From Butyrivibrio fibrisolvens (GTDB lineage: Bacteria > Bacillota > Clostridia > Lachnospirales > Lachnospiraceae): a DNA stretch of 64,000 nt. Positions 34,700 to 44,080 of the stretch are shown here, piece after piece. Below the pieces are notes generated by a model that searched no databases, was not told the origin of the DNA, and was given only the letters and a program-made list of their open reading frames with translations. Each line of letters starts with the position of its first letter. Position 1 is the stretch's first letter. Where the stretch lies: NCBI RefSeq assembly GCF_037113525.1, contig NZ_CP146963.1, positions 744,001 through 808,000 of the forward strand. Reading direction: 5' to 3'. The position numbers and the translations under genes were made by a program.

Positions 34700-36310
34700 A
34701 TGGCATATGCAGATGTTAAAGATATAATTTTGCAGGTAGTGAGAGAAATAAAAAATGATTTTAATTACTATGCGTTGATTAGTAAAGTGTCAGAACTTTT
34801 GGAATATCTTAATGTAAGTCCATCTGATCGAGAATATGCTTATCAAATTATAGACGCATGTGCAGATGATATTGATGATATTCAATTACGGATGTTCTTT
34901 TATTCTATTCTTATGCAGATGCCAATATGCCTTGTGAAAAATAACATTGCACTAGAAAAGAGTGTAAATACTTTACTTGATTCTAAAAAATTGCCTCCAA
35001 AAGAGCGATTTGTTTATTTTTATGAGCTTTCATATAGAGTTTTTATTACCCCTGCACTTCAAACCAACGAAAATAAATTGTACCTGTGGAAATTATATAA
35101 TTCGATTATCAAAGAATATCATGATGCAATATGGAGTGATTATGCTTTTCCATATATAAACAAGGATAAGAGAAAAAAAGATTTTTACGTTGTAATAACT
35201 GATCAGATTTTGTACGAAGAGCATGGTCCAACAAAATCAACTCTTGACAGATGTAGAGCCTTGATAGCAACTGGTAAAAATGTGCTCTTAATAAATACAG
35301 GAGAAATGTGTTTCAACAATAATCCTGTGTTGTTTTATGGCTTTTTTTCTGCAGATCATCGAGATGAATTGGATAATAAAGATAATATTTACTATAAAGG
35401 ATATAATATACCGTTTTGTCAGATAGGAAAAGGAGTTATGGATGCTCAAAGATTAAGAGAGTATATGCAGATAATCTATGATTATTCTCCTGATATGGTA
35501 ATCGACATTGGTGGGAATACTCTCCTTGGAAATATATGTAATTACTTTATACCTGTACTTGCGGTTACACTTGGCCCTGATAATCTTGTGAGAACAACAG
35601 AGAAGTGGCAGACAATAGGGAGAAAATTAAATGATAATGACAGATATATTTTGAATAAAATCGGGTATCCTGAAGATAAAGTTATAGAGATTGTCATGAC
35701 ATTTGAGTGTAAGGAACAATCAATAAATTTGTCGAAATCAGAGCTGGGAATGCAAGAAGATGAGTTTGAAGTAGTGATAGTTGGAGGAAGGCTTGATAGC
35801 GAAGTTGGACCAGATTTTCTTGAAATGATGCGCAAGGCTGTTCGAAAAATTGATAATATTTGTTTCAACTTTTGTGGAAGATTTAACAAATATGAAAAAA
35901 TGATAGGGGAAGATCCAGTCCTTTCTAAGAGAAGTAGATTTTTAGGAACCCAGTCTGATATGATGGCTGTTTTAGATAATATTGATCTTTATGTTAATCC
36001 TATTAGATTAGGCGGAGGAACGAGCGCTCAGGAAGCAATGCTAAAAGGAGTACCAGTTGTTACCTGCAGAACAGGAGATGTATATGCAAACTGTCATGAT
36101 GACTTTGCAGTTGATGATTATGACGAAATGATTAATGTGATAGAGAGATATGTAAATGACATTGATTACTACAAGGAGCAATCTGAAAAAGCACGCAGGC
36201 TTGGAGAACTTGAGCATGATACTATAGGAGAATTTAGCAGAATAATTGAAGAGTGCCATAAGAGAGATGATGATAATTATTTTAGAAATACAGGTGTTTA
36301 CCCTGATTGA
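34700..36310 (+). CDS. GT4-like glycosyltransferase, tandem copy B
   Basis: The 536-residue protein is a paralogue of the upstream gene. It has a helical N-terminus of about 150 residues and a GT-B core starting FYVVITDQILYEEHGPTKS with NVLLINTGEMCF. An IDIGGNTLLGN loop and the C-terminal site YVNPIRLGGGTSAQEAMLKGVPVV complete it. Compared with copy A it has an extended N-terminal helical part. The separation of 108 bases, with an inverted repeat inside, suggests duplication and later divergence. It is AT-rich like its partner. It precedes the LegC aminotransferase by 23 bases and is probably cotranscribed with it. Confidence 0.75.
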   Translation: MAYADVKDIILQVVREIKNDFNYYALISKVSELLEYLNVSPSDREYAYQIIDACADDIDDIQLRMFFYSILMQMPICLVKNNIALEKSVNTLLDSKKLPPKERFVYFYELSYRVFITPALQTNENKLYLWKLYNSIIKEYHDAIWSDYAFPYINKDKRKKDFYVVITDQILYEEHGPTKSTLDRCRALIATGKNVLLINTGEMCFNNNPVLFYGFFSADHRDELDNKDNIYYKGYNIPFCQIGKGVMDAQRLREYMQIIYDYSPDMVIDIGGNTLLGNICNYFIPVLAVTLGPDNLVRTTEKWQTIGRKLNDNDRYILNKIGYPEDKVIEIVMTFECKEQSINLSKSELGMQEDEFEVVIVGGRLDSEVGPDFLEMMRKAVRKIDNICFNFCGRFNKYEKMIGEDPVLSKRSRFLGTQSDMMAVLDNIDLYVNPIRLGGGTSAQEAMLKGVPVVTCRTGDVYANCHDDFAVDDYDEMINVIERYVNDIDYYKEQSEKARRLGELEHDTIGEFSRIIEECHKRDDDNYFRNTGVYPD

Positions 36311-36333
36311 CTGTTTAGAGATGGAGGATGAAC

Positions 36334-37494
36334 ATGATACCATTATCGATTCCGAATTTTGAAGGTAATGAAGTTAAGTATGTTTCAGATGCAGTTAGTC
36401 AGGGGTGGGTTTCTACAGGCGGTGCATATGTTAGTCGAATGGAAGAACTGCTATCAGAGTACACATCATCATATGCAGTTGCATGTCAGAGCGGAACATC
36501 AGCTCTTCATATGGCTCTTTATGACCTTGGAATTTCACACGGGTATATGGTCTTGGTGCCAACTTTAACATTCATAGCAGCCGTTAACCCAGTTACATAT
36601 GTAGGTGCTGAGCCTGTATTTATGGACTGTGATGATAGCCTGTGCATTGATCCTGAAAAAATCGATGAATTCTGCATAACTGAATGTAAGTATGACGGAC
36701 AGAATCTTATTCATACCAAGAGTGGTAAAAAGGTAAAAGCAATAATTGTTGTCCATGTCTTTGGAAACATTGCAGATATGGAAAAAATAATGGATATTGC
36801 AGACAGATATAACCTTTATGTTATCGAGGATGCAACAGAAGCTCTTGGAAGTAGGATTGAGTTTGGCAGATATAAAGGGAGAATGGCAGGTACTATAGGA
36901 AATTTTGGCGCATTGTCTTTTAACGGCAATAAGATAATAACCACAGGAGGCGGTGGAGCTGTTCTATCTACAGATAAAGATAAAGCTTTGCATATAAAAT
37001 ATCTTTCTACTCAGGCCAAGGATGATCCGCATTTTTATATTCATAATGAAATTGGCTTTAATTATAGGATGACTAATGTTCAGGCAGCTATAGGATGTGC
37101 ACAGATGGAGGAGCTTGAAGAATTTATTAGTAGGAAAAACAAAAATTATCAAATATATCTGGAACTGCTTGAAGGAGATGTCTTTGGATATATTCTTCAG
37201 TTTAGAGATAATATCAGGTCTAATAAATGGTTTTATTCTTTGGTTATAGATAAGGAAAAATGCCCATTAGATATAAAAGAATTAATATGCGTTTTATCTA
37301 AAGCGGGAATAGAAACCAGGCCTATATGGGGGCTTATTGGCGAGCAAAAGCCTTATATTGAATGTGTCTCATATAAAATCGAAAAGGCCAAATATTATTC
37401 AGAAAGAATAATCAATCTTCCGTGTAGTACGAATTTAACCAAGGGTCAGATTGAAGAGGTTGTAAATACACTGCGTAAATACATTGAGAAGTAA
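36334..37494 (+). CDS. legC: LegC-type nucleotide-sugar aminotransferase
   Basis: LegC converts a 4-keto-6-deoxy nucleotide sugar to the 4-amino form on the way to legionaminic acid. The 386-residue product has the DegT/DnrJ fold, and its opening MIPLSIPNFEGNEVKYV followed by GWVSTGGAYV is the usual LegC start. SGTSALHMAL, the cofactor segment VIEDATEALGS, and SFNGNKIITTGGGG with the Schiff-base Lys are intact. It supplies a step needed with neuB, neuC, ptmE and neuA in this window. The preceding 4,6-dehydratase (legB) was not found. ATG 36334 has GGAGG six bases upstream. Confidence 0.85.
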   Translation: MIPLSIPNFEGNEVKYVSDAVSQGWVSTGGAYVSRMEELLSEYTSSYAVACQSGTSALHMALYDLGISHGYMVLVPTLTFIAAVNPVTYVGAEPVFMDCDDSLCIDPEKIDEFCITECKYDGQNLIHTKSGKKVKAIIVVHVFGNIADMEKIMDIADRYNLYVIEDATEALGSRIEFGRYKGRMAGTIGNFGALSFNGNKIITTGGGGAVLSTDKDKALHIKYLSTQAKDDPHFYIHNEIGFNYRMTNVQAAIGCAQMEELEEFISRKNKNYQIYLELLEGDVFGYILQFRDNIRSNKWFYSLVIDKEKCPLDIKELICVLSKAGIETRPIWGLIGEQKPYIECVSYKIEKAKYYSERIINLPCSTNLTKGQIEEVVNTLRKYIEK

Positions 37495-37568
37495 GTCAGA
37501 TATTCCATATACATTAGGAATACTTATTCTATTTTTATTCAAATATAGTTGGAAAGATAAGAGGCGTA

Positions 37569-38540
37569 ATGATGTTCAACGATCCTGGGAAATTGTTTAT
37601 ATCAATGTATCATTACACAAGAGATCTAAAACATAGCAGATATCCGGGAATTAAAGGCCTTGATATACGGCTTTTCAGACAACAGATGGAGTTTTTTAAG
37701 ACAAACTGTAATGTAGTCACAATGGAACAGGTCATAGACGCAGCTAAAGGAAATTCCATGCTTCCGGAGAATGCAGTATTGCTTACTTTTGACGATGGCT
37801 ATATTGATAATTTTACATGTGCTTATCCGATTCTTGAAGAATTTGGATTTCAAGGTTCCTTTTTTATCCCCGGAAAGACATTTACAACACATCAATTATT
37901 AGACGTAAACAAGATCCATTATATAATTGCCAGTGCAGATATCGGAAAGCTTGTAACTGATGTAAAGCAAAAGATGGACTATTACAGAGGAAGAGAGTTT
38001 GATTATCCAGATACTGAAGAATTATGGAATCAGTATGCTGTAGATGAAAGATTTGATGGCAAAGAAACGATATTTGTAAAAAGAATTCTTCAAACTGTTC
38101 TTCCGGAAATGGTTAGAAAGCAGATTGCAGATGATCTTTTTGATAAATATGTTGGAGTTACACAAGAACAGCTTGCCTATGAACTATATATGACACCTGA
38201 GCAAATTCGCACATTAAAGAAAAACGGTATGTTTATAGGACTGCACGGCTATGACCATTACTGGCTTGGAAATCTTCCTCATGAGCAGATGAAAGAAGAT
38301 ATATTAAAAGCGTTGGATACTATTGAGGAATTTATTGATCCAAAGGAATGGGTAATGAACTATCCATACGGTGATTACAGCGATGAAGTTGTTGAATTTA
38401 TCAAGGATAAGGGAGCAGTAATAGGATTAACAACTGATGTCGCAGTAGCTCGGATAGGAATGGATTCTAATTTTTTGTTACCACGACTAGATTGTAATGA
38501 TTTCCCGCCTAAGAGTGAAAATTATAAAAAATGGATATGA
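37569..38540 (+). CDS. Polysaccharide deacetylase (NodB homology domain)
   Basis: The 323-residue product has NodB motif 1 TFDDGY at about residues 76-81, a motif 2 region with HGYDHYW (metal-binding His), and a PYGDYS block resembling motif 3. The N-terminal SMYHYTRD is also common in this family. These enzymes remove N- or O-acetyl groups from sugars. No signal peptide is visible, so it probably acts on a nucleotide- or lipid-linked sugar in the cytoplasm rather than on the cell wall. It lies between legC and the adenylating ligase and may remove an acetyl group before another acyl group is added, which is inference. Confidence 0.82.
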   Translation: MMFNDPGKLFISMYHYTRDLKHSRYPGIKGLDIRLFRQQMEFFKTNCNVVTMEQVIDAAKGNSMLPENAVLLTFDDGYIDNFTCAYPILEEFGFQGSFFIPGKTFTTHQLLDVNKIHYIIASADIGKLVTDVKQKMDYYRGREFDYPDTEELWNQYAVDERFDGKETIFVKRILQTVLPEMVRKQIADDLFDKYVGVTQEQLAYELYMTPEQIRTLKKNGMFIGLHGYDHYWLGNLPHEQMKEDILKALDTIEEFIDPKEWVMNYPYGDYSDEVVEFIKDKGAVIGLTTDVAVARIGMDSNFLLPRLDCNDFPPKSENYKKWI

Positions 38541-38585
38541 TCATGAGTTTACTGTCTTAAGCTTGTTATAGAAAGAGGGAAAGAC

Positions 38586-39995
38586 ATGATATTTGAACTT
38601 GGAAAATATTCTGATAACACTGCGTTTGTTGATGAGTATGGGACTACTCTTACTTATGGTGAATTGAAACGTGTCAGTGATGAAATATGCAGCGGATTAC
38701 GTACAAGGTCTCTTGTATTTTGCTTTTGTAGAAATGTTATAGGATCCGCTATCGGCTATGTTGCCTTTCTTAATCATGGAATTGTTCCTGTAATGTTGAA
38801 TTCTCAGCTAGAGGCAGAGTTTAGGGACGGACTCTTGGACAAGTATCATCCGGATTATATTTGGTGTCCGGATGATATGGAAGGACTCTGGGCTGGATGC
38901 GATAAGGGCTTTACGGGCTTTGGATATGTACTTATCAAAAATTCTTATGAGAGTAGCTATGAAATCTTTGACGAACTTGCACTTTTATTAACGACTTCAG
39001 GTTCAACAGGATCTCCTAAGTTTGTAAGGCAGTCGTATACCAATATTCTTGTAAATGCAAAGTCAATAGTAGAGTACCTTGAGCTTGATGATACAGAGAG
39101 GCCAATTACTACTTTACCTATGAATTATACTTACGGACTTTCTATCTTTAATAGTCATTTGATAGTTGGAGCTACAATCCTTATCACAGACAAGGGACTT
39201 ATGCAAAAGGAATTCTGGAATTTCTTTAAAGATGAGGGAGCTACTTCTTTTGGAGGAGTTCCATATACTTATGAAATACTTGATAAGCTAAGAATATATA
39301 AGATGGATCTTCCAAGCCTTCGTACAATGACACAGGCAGGAGGTAAACTACTTCCAGATCTTCATGAGAAGTTTGCTAAGTTTGCCAGTGAAACCGGAAG
39401 GCATTTTGTTGTTATGTACGGACAGTGTGAAGCAACTGCAAGAATGGGATTTTTGCCTCCCGATAAATCTGTTGAAAAGAAGGGCTCAATGGGTATAGCA
39501 ATTCCAGGAGGTAAATTCCATCTGATTGACGTTGATGGAAAAGACATTACAACTCCATGGGTAACAGGAGAACTTGTCTATGAAGGTAAGAATGTTACGC
39601 TTGGATACGCAGAATGCGGAGAAGACCTTTGCAAAGGTGATGAGAGAAACGGAGTTCTAGAAACCGGAGATATGGCTCAATTTGATGAAGAGGGGTATTA
39701 CTATATTGTTGGAAGAAAAAAGAGATTTTTAAAGATATACGGAAACAGGGTCAACCTTGATGAAGTGGATAGGCTTATAAAATCAGAATTTGGTATTGAG
39801 GCAGCCAGTGCAGGAGTTGATGATCATCTTCATATTTTTGTTACAGATGTAAAGTACTCTGAAAAGGTCAAGGAATTTGTTATTGCTAAAACAAAGCTTA
39901 ATCCTGCAGCATTTACGTCTCACGTAATAGATGAGATTCCTAAAAATGATTCAGGAAAAACTCTTTATAAAGAGTTGACAAAATACTATGAATGA
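38586..39995 (+). CDS. AMP-forming acyl ligase (adenylation domain)
   Basis: The 469-residue product belongs to the ANL superfamily. TSGSTGSPK (137-145) is the P-loop, YGQCEATARM the aromatic/A5 region, GELVYEGKNVTLGY the A6/A7 part, ETGDMAQFDEEGYYYIVGRKKRF the A7/A8 hinge with the ribose Asp, and NDSGKTLYKEL at the end gives the catalytic Lys. It is shorter than CoA ligases, as in stand-alone adenylation domains that charge a carrier protein. The next gene is a type II thioesterase overlapping by eight bases, and an ACP is encoded downstream. It most likely activates a carboxylic acid and loads that ACP. Confidence 0.88.
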   Translation: MIFELGKYSDNTAFVDEYGTTLTYGELKRVSDEICSGLRTRSLVFCFCRNVIGSAIGYVAFLNHGIVPVMLNSQLEAEFRDGLLDKYHPDYIWCPDDMEGLWAGCDKGFTGFGYVLIKNSYESSYEIFDELALLLTTSGSTGSPKFVRQSYTNILVNAKSIVEYLELDDTERPITTLPMNYTYGLSIFNSHLIVGATILITDKGLMQKEFWNFFKDEGATSFGGVPYTYEILDKLRIYKMDLPSLRTMTQAGGKLLPDLHEKFAKFASETGRHFVVMYGQCEATARMGFLPPDKSVEKKGSMGIAIPGGKFHLIDVDGKDITTPWVTGELVYEGKNVTLGYAECGEDLCKGDERNGVLETGDMAQFDEEGYYYIVGRKKRFLKIYGNRVNLDEVDRLIKSEFGIEAASAGVDDHLHIFVTDVKYSEKVKEFVIAKTKLNPAAFTSHVIDEIPKNDSGKTLYKELTKYYE

Positions 39996-40704
39996 TAAGT
40001 ATTTACAACTATTTATATTACCATATGCCGGTGGGAGTATAGCATCGTTTAGGCGGCTTACAGATCTTATTGATAAAAGAATAGATGTTATTCCTGTAGA
40101 GTATCCGGGAAGAGGAATACGGGCCAAAGAACCGCTATGTGAAAGTCTTTCAGATTTGCTGGGAGATGCAATTTCCTACTGTAAAAAAAGACGGATTGAA
40201 AGCATACCTTATGCCGTCTTTGGATATAGCATGGGAACACTCCTTGGATATGAGATGCTTGTAAGAAGAGAACTTTCTGGAGAACTCAAACACTTTTTTG
40301 TTGCTGCGGAGGTAGCCCCACAGACAAGGGCACTTGAATTAAGGCAAGAGAAAAATCCGTCAGATGAAATTGTATTACAAAGAGCTAAAGAGTTAGGAGG
40401 GCTTAATGAAAAACTCCTTAAAAATAAGCGTTTTGCAGATATTTATCTAAAACCTATGATATCGGATTATAAGCACTTTTTTGAATACAGATTTAAAGAT
40501 GACTTCAAGAAAATAGAATGTAATGCAACTTTCTTTTACTGTGAAAAAGATACTGCTATATACGATGTACAAAAATGGGAACAGCTTATATCAGGCGAAT
40601 TTGAATACTATGAAATGGGAGATGATCATTTCTTTATTAATGCTTTGTATGAAGAGATGGCGAGTATCATTAATGATAAGTTGACAAGCTATTTAAAGGG
40701 CTAA
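39988..40704 (+). CDS. Type II (GrsT-like) thioesterase
   Basis: Type II thioesterases release or edit acyl groups on carrier proteins. The 238-residue alpha/beta hydrolase has the LPYAGGS oxyanion segment (11-17), EYPGRG, the nucleophile elbow GYSMG with Ser 81, and a C-terminal DDHFF with the catalytic His near 214. Length and motifs match thioesterases of nonribosomal peptide and polyketide loci. Its start overlaps the ligase gene by eight bases, so the two are translationally coupled. In a Lux-like reading it occupies the role of LuxD, though it is not a LuxD homologue by motif. Confidence 0.88.
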   Translation: MNDKYLQLFILPYAGGSIASFRRLTDLIDKRIDVIPVEYPGRGIRAKEPLCESLSDLLGDAISYCKKRRIESIPYAVFGYSMGTLLGYEMLVRRELSGELKHFFVAAEVAPQTRALELRQEKNPSDEIVLQRAKELGGLNEKLLKNKRFADIYLKPMISDYKHFFEYRFKDDFKKIECNATFFYCEKDTAIYDVQKWEQLISGEFEYYEMGDDHFFINALYEEMASIINDKLTSYLKG

Positions 40705-40708
40705 TGTT

Positions 40709-41797
40709 ATGACTTATGAAGATATTATCAAGATAAGACCGTTTTCTTTGGACAGAACAGAAAAAAGAAGAATGCTTACAAAAAGACTTGCGCATTTGAC
40801 TAAAATACACATGGAAAGATGCCAAGAATATAGGAATATGATGGATGCCATTGGCTTTAAAGTAGAAAATGTACAGTCATATTCTGATATTCCTTTTATT
40901 CCTGTTCGGCTGTTTAAAGAACTAAGCCTCAAATCTGTTTCTGATGAAGAAATTATAAAAGTTATGACTTCATCAGGTACAACAGGGCAGGCGGTAAGTA
41001 AGATCTATCTTGATAAGATTACATCTTCTAATCAGCAAAAGACGATGGTGAAGATTGTCTCGGAGTTTACTGGCTCAGAGCGAATGCCCATGATAATTAT
41101 CGATTCACCTAATGTAATAAAAGATAGAGCAATGTTTTCGGCAAGAGGAGCAGGAATACTAGGTTTTTCAATATTTGGGACCAAAAAGATATATGCACTT
41201 GATGATAATATGGAACTTAATGTAGAGGGCGTTAAGGAATTTCTGGAGAAGTATAAAGGACAAAAGATTTTACTTTTTGGTTTTACGTTTATGATATGGC
41301 AGCATTTTTATAAGGAGCTCTTGAGACTCAAAGCTGAGGGCGTATCGTTTGATCTGTCAGAAGGGATACTTATACATGGCGGAGGATGGAAAAAACTAAT
41401 ATCTGAGGCTGTTTCTGAAGCAGATTTCCATAAGAAACTTGAGGAAGTATGCGGTATAAAGCATATTTATGATTATTATGGAATGGTTGAGCAGACCGGT
41501 TGCATTTATATGGAATGTGAATGCGGACACCTTCATGCCAGTATTTTCTCAGATGTGATCATTCGAAGGCCATTTGATTTTACTGAAGCTGATATTGGTG
41601 AGAAGGGAATTATTCAGGTTGTATCAGCGATTCCTGAATCATATCCGGGGCATTCACTTTTGACAGAGGACGAGGGGATGATACTTGGAGAAGATGATTG
41701 CCCTTGCGGACGGAAAGGCAAGTATTTCAAGATAATTGGAAGAATCAAAGATGCAGAATTAAGGGGGTGCAGTGATACATATGCCTCAAAGTTTTGA
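40709..41797 (+). CDS. LuxE-like acyl-protein synthetase
   Basis: In luminous bacteria LuxE activates a fatty acid as acyl-AMP, forms an acyl-enzyme, and hands it to the LuxC reductase. The 362-residue product has IPFIPVRLFKE, TSSGTTGQA (87-95), DYYGMVEQTG and a C-terminal GR segment, which place it in the LuxE group of the PaaK-like adenylating enzymes. Paired C-x-C-G motifs (ECECGHLH and CPCGRKG) suggest a zinc site. It overlaps the LuxC-like gene, as expected for partners in an acyl-reductase complex. No luxAB luciferase genes are present, so the role is not light emission. Confidence 0.88.
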   Translation: MTYEDIIKIRPFSLDRTEKRRMLTKRLAHLTKIHMERCQEYRNMMDAIGFKVENVQSYSDIPFIPVRLFKELSLKSVSDEEIIKVMTSSGTTGQAVSKIYLDKITSSNQQKTMVKIVSEFTGSERMPMIIIDSPNVIKDRAMFSARGAGILGFSIFGTKKIYALDDNMELNVEGVKEFLEKYKGQKILLFGFTFMIWQHFYKELLRLKAEGVSFDLSEGILIHGGGWKKLISEAVSEADFHKKLEEVCGIKHIYDYYGMVEQTGCIYMECECGHLHASIFSDVIIRRPFDFTEADIGEKGIIQVVSAIPESYPGHSLLTEDEGMILGEDDCPCGRKGKYFKIIGRIKDAELRGCSDTYASKF

Positions 41798-42986
41798 TCT
41801 TGAAAAAGGGATAACATATCTTGTTGGGAATGCAAAACTTGCATCAAACATAAGTCTTGTTCCTGCATTAAAGCCATTTGATGATAATGTAACGGCTTTT
41901 CTTGTGGATGTATCAAAAGAGCTTATGGCTGACAGAAAAGCCAGAACATATTCAGATGTCATCACATATGCTTATTGGATACGAAAAGCGTCATTGAATA
42001 GCTTAAAGGAGAGGTTTAACTCCAGAGAATATGTAAGGTTCGGAAGAGGAAATGTTTTCCATATTGCGCCATCCAATGTTGCTGTCAATTTTGCATATTC
42101 ACTTACAGCTTCACTTATTATGGGTAATAGCAATATTGTGAGGGTACCTTCAAAAGATTTTGAACAGATTGAAATAATAACGGCAGCTTACAATAGAGTT
42201 TTAGAAAGCTATGAAAGCCTTAAGCCATATATCATCTGTGTACGTTATGAAAGAAACGAAGAAATAAATAGTATCTTCAGTAATGTAGCCGATGTGAGAA
42301 TTGTGTGGGGAGGAAATCAGACTATATCTGAGATTAGGAAATCACCGCTTCCTCCCAGATCAAGTGAAATATGCTTTGCTGACAGATTTTCGATAGCAGT
42401 AATAGATTCTGATCATTATATGGAAATTGAAGATAAAAAGAAAGTTGCTGAAGATTTTTATAATGATACGTATCTGACGGATCAAAATGCCTGTACAAGT
42501 CCAAGAATTGTTGTATGGACTGGTAGCAAAGTTAAGGATGCAAAAAATATTTTTTGGAGCGAAGAATATAAAATAGTCAAAAATAAGTATCATTTCCAGT
42601 CAATTCAGGCGGTCAATAAGCTTGCAAAGGTATTGGAATACGCAGCTATTACCAAAGATGTAAGGATTGTGGAACATACTGATAATCTGATAGTTCGAGT
42701 TGAGGTTCCGAAGATAACTGAAGAATTAATGAATTATTTTGATAATAGCGGACTTTTTTTCGAATATGAATGCGGAAATATATCTGAAATAGAGAAGTTG
42801 TGCAACGACAATAAATGTCAGACTGTTTCATATATTGGAAATAAAGATTTGATCATCAAGTTATTGGAGAAAGGCATCAGAGGAATTGATCGTGTTGTTC
42901 CTGTTGGAAAGACAATGGATTTTGATCTTATCTGGGACGGATGTAATCTGCCGGCTGTTTTGACAAGGATCGTTACGTTTAAGTGA
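41772..42986 (+). CDS. LuxC-like acyl-CoA/acyl-protein reductase
   Basis: LuxC reduces an activated acyl group with NADPH to an aldehyde. The 404-residue product shows the aldehyde-dehydrogenase-like fold of this family: HIAPSNVAVNFAYSLTASLIMGNSN in outline (cofactor binding), RIVWGGNQTI, and DQNACTSPR with the catalytic Cys 241. It overlaps the LuxE-like gene by 26 bases. GTG 41772 has an AAGGGGGT site close upstream. ATG 41781 is the alternative. Together with the ligase, thioesterase and LuxE-like gene it forms an aldehyde-forming module inside a flagellar glycan island. The chain length of the acyl group cannot be told. Confidence 0.88.
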   Translation: MIHMPQSFDLEKGITYLVGNAKLASNISLVPALKPFDDNVTAFLVDVSKELMADRKARTYSDVITYAYWIRKASLNSLKERFNSREYVRFGRGNVFHIAPSNVAVNFAYSLTASLIMGNSNIVRVPSKDFEQIEIITAAYNRVLESYESLKPYIICVRYERNEEINSIFSNVADVRIVWGGNQTISEIRKSPLPPRSSEICFADRFSIAVIDSDHYMEIEDKKKVAEDFYNDTYLTDQNACTSPRIVVWTGSKVKDAKNIFWSEEYKIVKNKYHFQSIQAVNKLAKVLEYAAITKDVRIVEHTDNLIVRVEVPKITEELMNYFDNSGLFFEYECGNISEIEKLCNDNKCQTVSYIGNKDLIIKLLEKGIRGIDRVVPVGKTMDFDLIWDGCNLPAVLTRIVTFK

Positions 42987-43018
42987 ATTGTGTACGAGTT
43001 CTCACGATGGGAGTCTAT

Positions 43019-44080
43019 ATGAATAAATATGATGAGAAGTATTCTTTCAGGCTTGCAAATAAAAATGATATCCCCAGAATTATGAAATTTATCCATGATG
43101 AATGGAATCCTGATCACATTTTGGCTTATGACAGGGAATTGTTTATCTGGCAGTATGGAAGACAGGAATATGGAGATGACGAGAATATTAACTTTGTTTT
43201 GATGGAAAGAAAATCCGGAGAGCTCATCGGAATCGTAGGATTTGTAGCATATGACAAATCTAATGAGAGCATATCCCCTGCAATGACGAAGATTGTAACA
43301 AAGGATATATTGCCAATGTCTGGACTAGAACTAATGAAAAGGCAGATGGCGATTATTGGCGAAAAGGAACATTTTGCAAGTGGTACTAATCCAAGTACAA
43401 TTCTACCGCTATACATAAAAGTATTTAGGCATGTGACGGGAATAATGCAGCAGTACTACATGCTGAATCCGAATATGAAAGATCATAAAATTGCAGCACC
43501 GGGAGCAAAATGCACGGCTGTTGACTATATCGCAACAGGTTATCGCTTATTCGAAGTGAAGGACTTTGATAATCTTACGGCATTCTATGATCTAAATGAA
43601 AAGAACGAAAGAATGGTGTATAAATCTCCGGAGTTTATCAAAAAAAGATATTTTATTCATCCGGTTTATCATTATAGAAAGTGGATCATTAAGGATGAGG
43701 CAGAAATAGCTACAGGAGTTCTTTTTGGCAGAGAGATAAGTCATGAAGGAAGAAAAATTTTAAGACTTGTAGATTATAGAGGAAACCTTAATCTATTAAA
43801 GAATCTTGGAAAGGCATTACATGATCTTATGGTCAAAGAAGGCTATGAATATATAGATCTAATGGTATCTGATCTATCTGGTTACCATTTGGAAGATGCA
43901 GGATTTGAAATTTTAGATCCTGATGGAGATACCATAATCCCTAATTATTTTGAACCTTATGTAAAGGAAAATATAAAGAACTATTTCCAGTCAAGAACTG
44001 ATATTGTTTTATTTAAAGCCGATGGAGATCAGGACAGACCAAACAAAAGAATGACTACTAAGGGGGATATTTATGAATAA
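43019..44080 (+). CDS. GNAT-like acyltransferase
   Basis: The 353-residue protein begins with a GNAT-type domain (FRLANKNDIPRIMKFIHDEW and the ELIGIVGFVAYD strand pair). A second, more divergent GNAT-like half ends in IDLMVSDLSGYHLEDAGFEIL, where the C-terminal GNAT motif is recognisable. Two-lobed GNAT proteins of this size occur in surface-sugar loci and add acyl groups to amino sugars. It would be a suitable acceptor-side enzyme for the acyl-ACP made by the neighbouring genes. This is inferred from context. ATG 43019 has GGGAG five bases upstream, and the 3' end overlaps the isomerase gene by eight bases. Confidence 0.65.
   Translation: MNKYDEKYSFRLANKNDIPRIMKFIHDEWNPDHILAYDRELFIWQYGRQEYGDDENINFVLMERKSGELIGIVGFVAYDKSNESISPAMTKIVTKDILPMSGLELMKRQMAIIGEKEHFASGTNPSTILPLYIKVFRHVTGIMQQYYMLNPNMKDHKIAAPGAKCTAVDYIATGYRLFEVKDFDNLTAFYDLNEKNERMVYKSPEFIKKRYFIHPVYHYRKWIIKDEAEIATGVLFGREISHEGRKILRLVDYRGNLNLLKNLGKALHDLMVKEGYEYIDLMVSDLSGYHLEDAGFEILDPDGDTIIPNYFEPYVKENIKNYFQSRTDIVLFKADGDQDRPNKRMTTKGDIYE

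Noticed and set aside
40709..42986. A bioluminescence (lux) operon, suggested by LuxE- and LuxC-like genes
   Set aside because: There are no luxA or luxB homologues, the thioesterase is of GrsT type rather than LuxD, and the organism looks strictly anaerobic, whereas luciferase needs oxygen.
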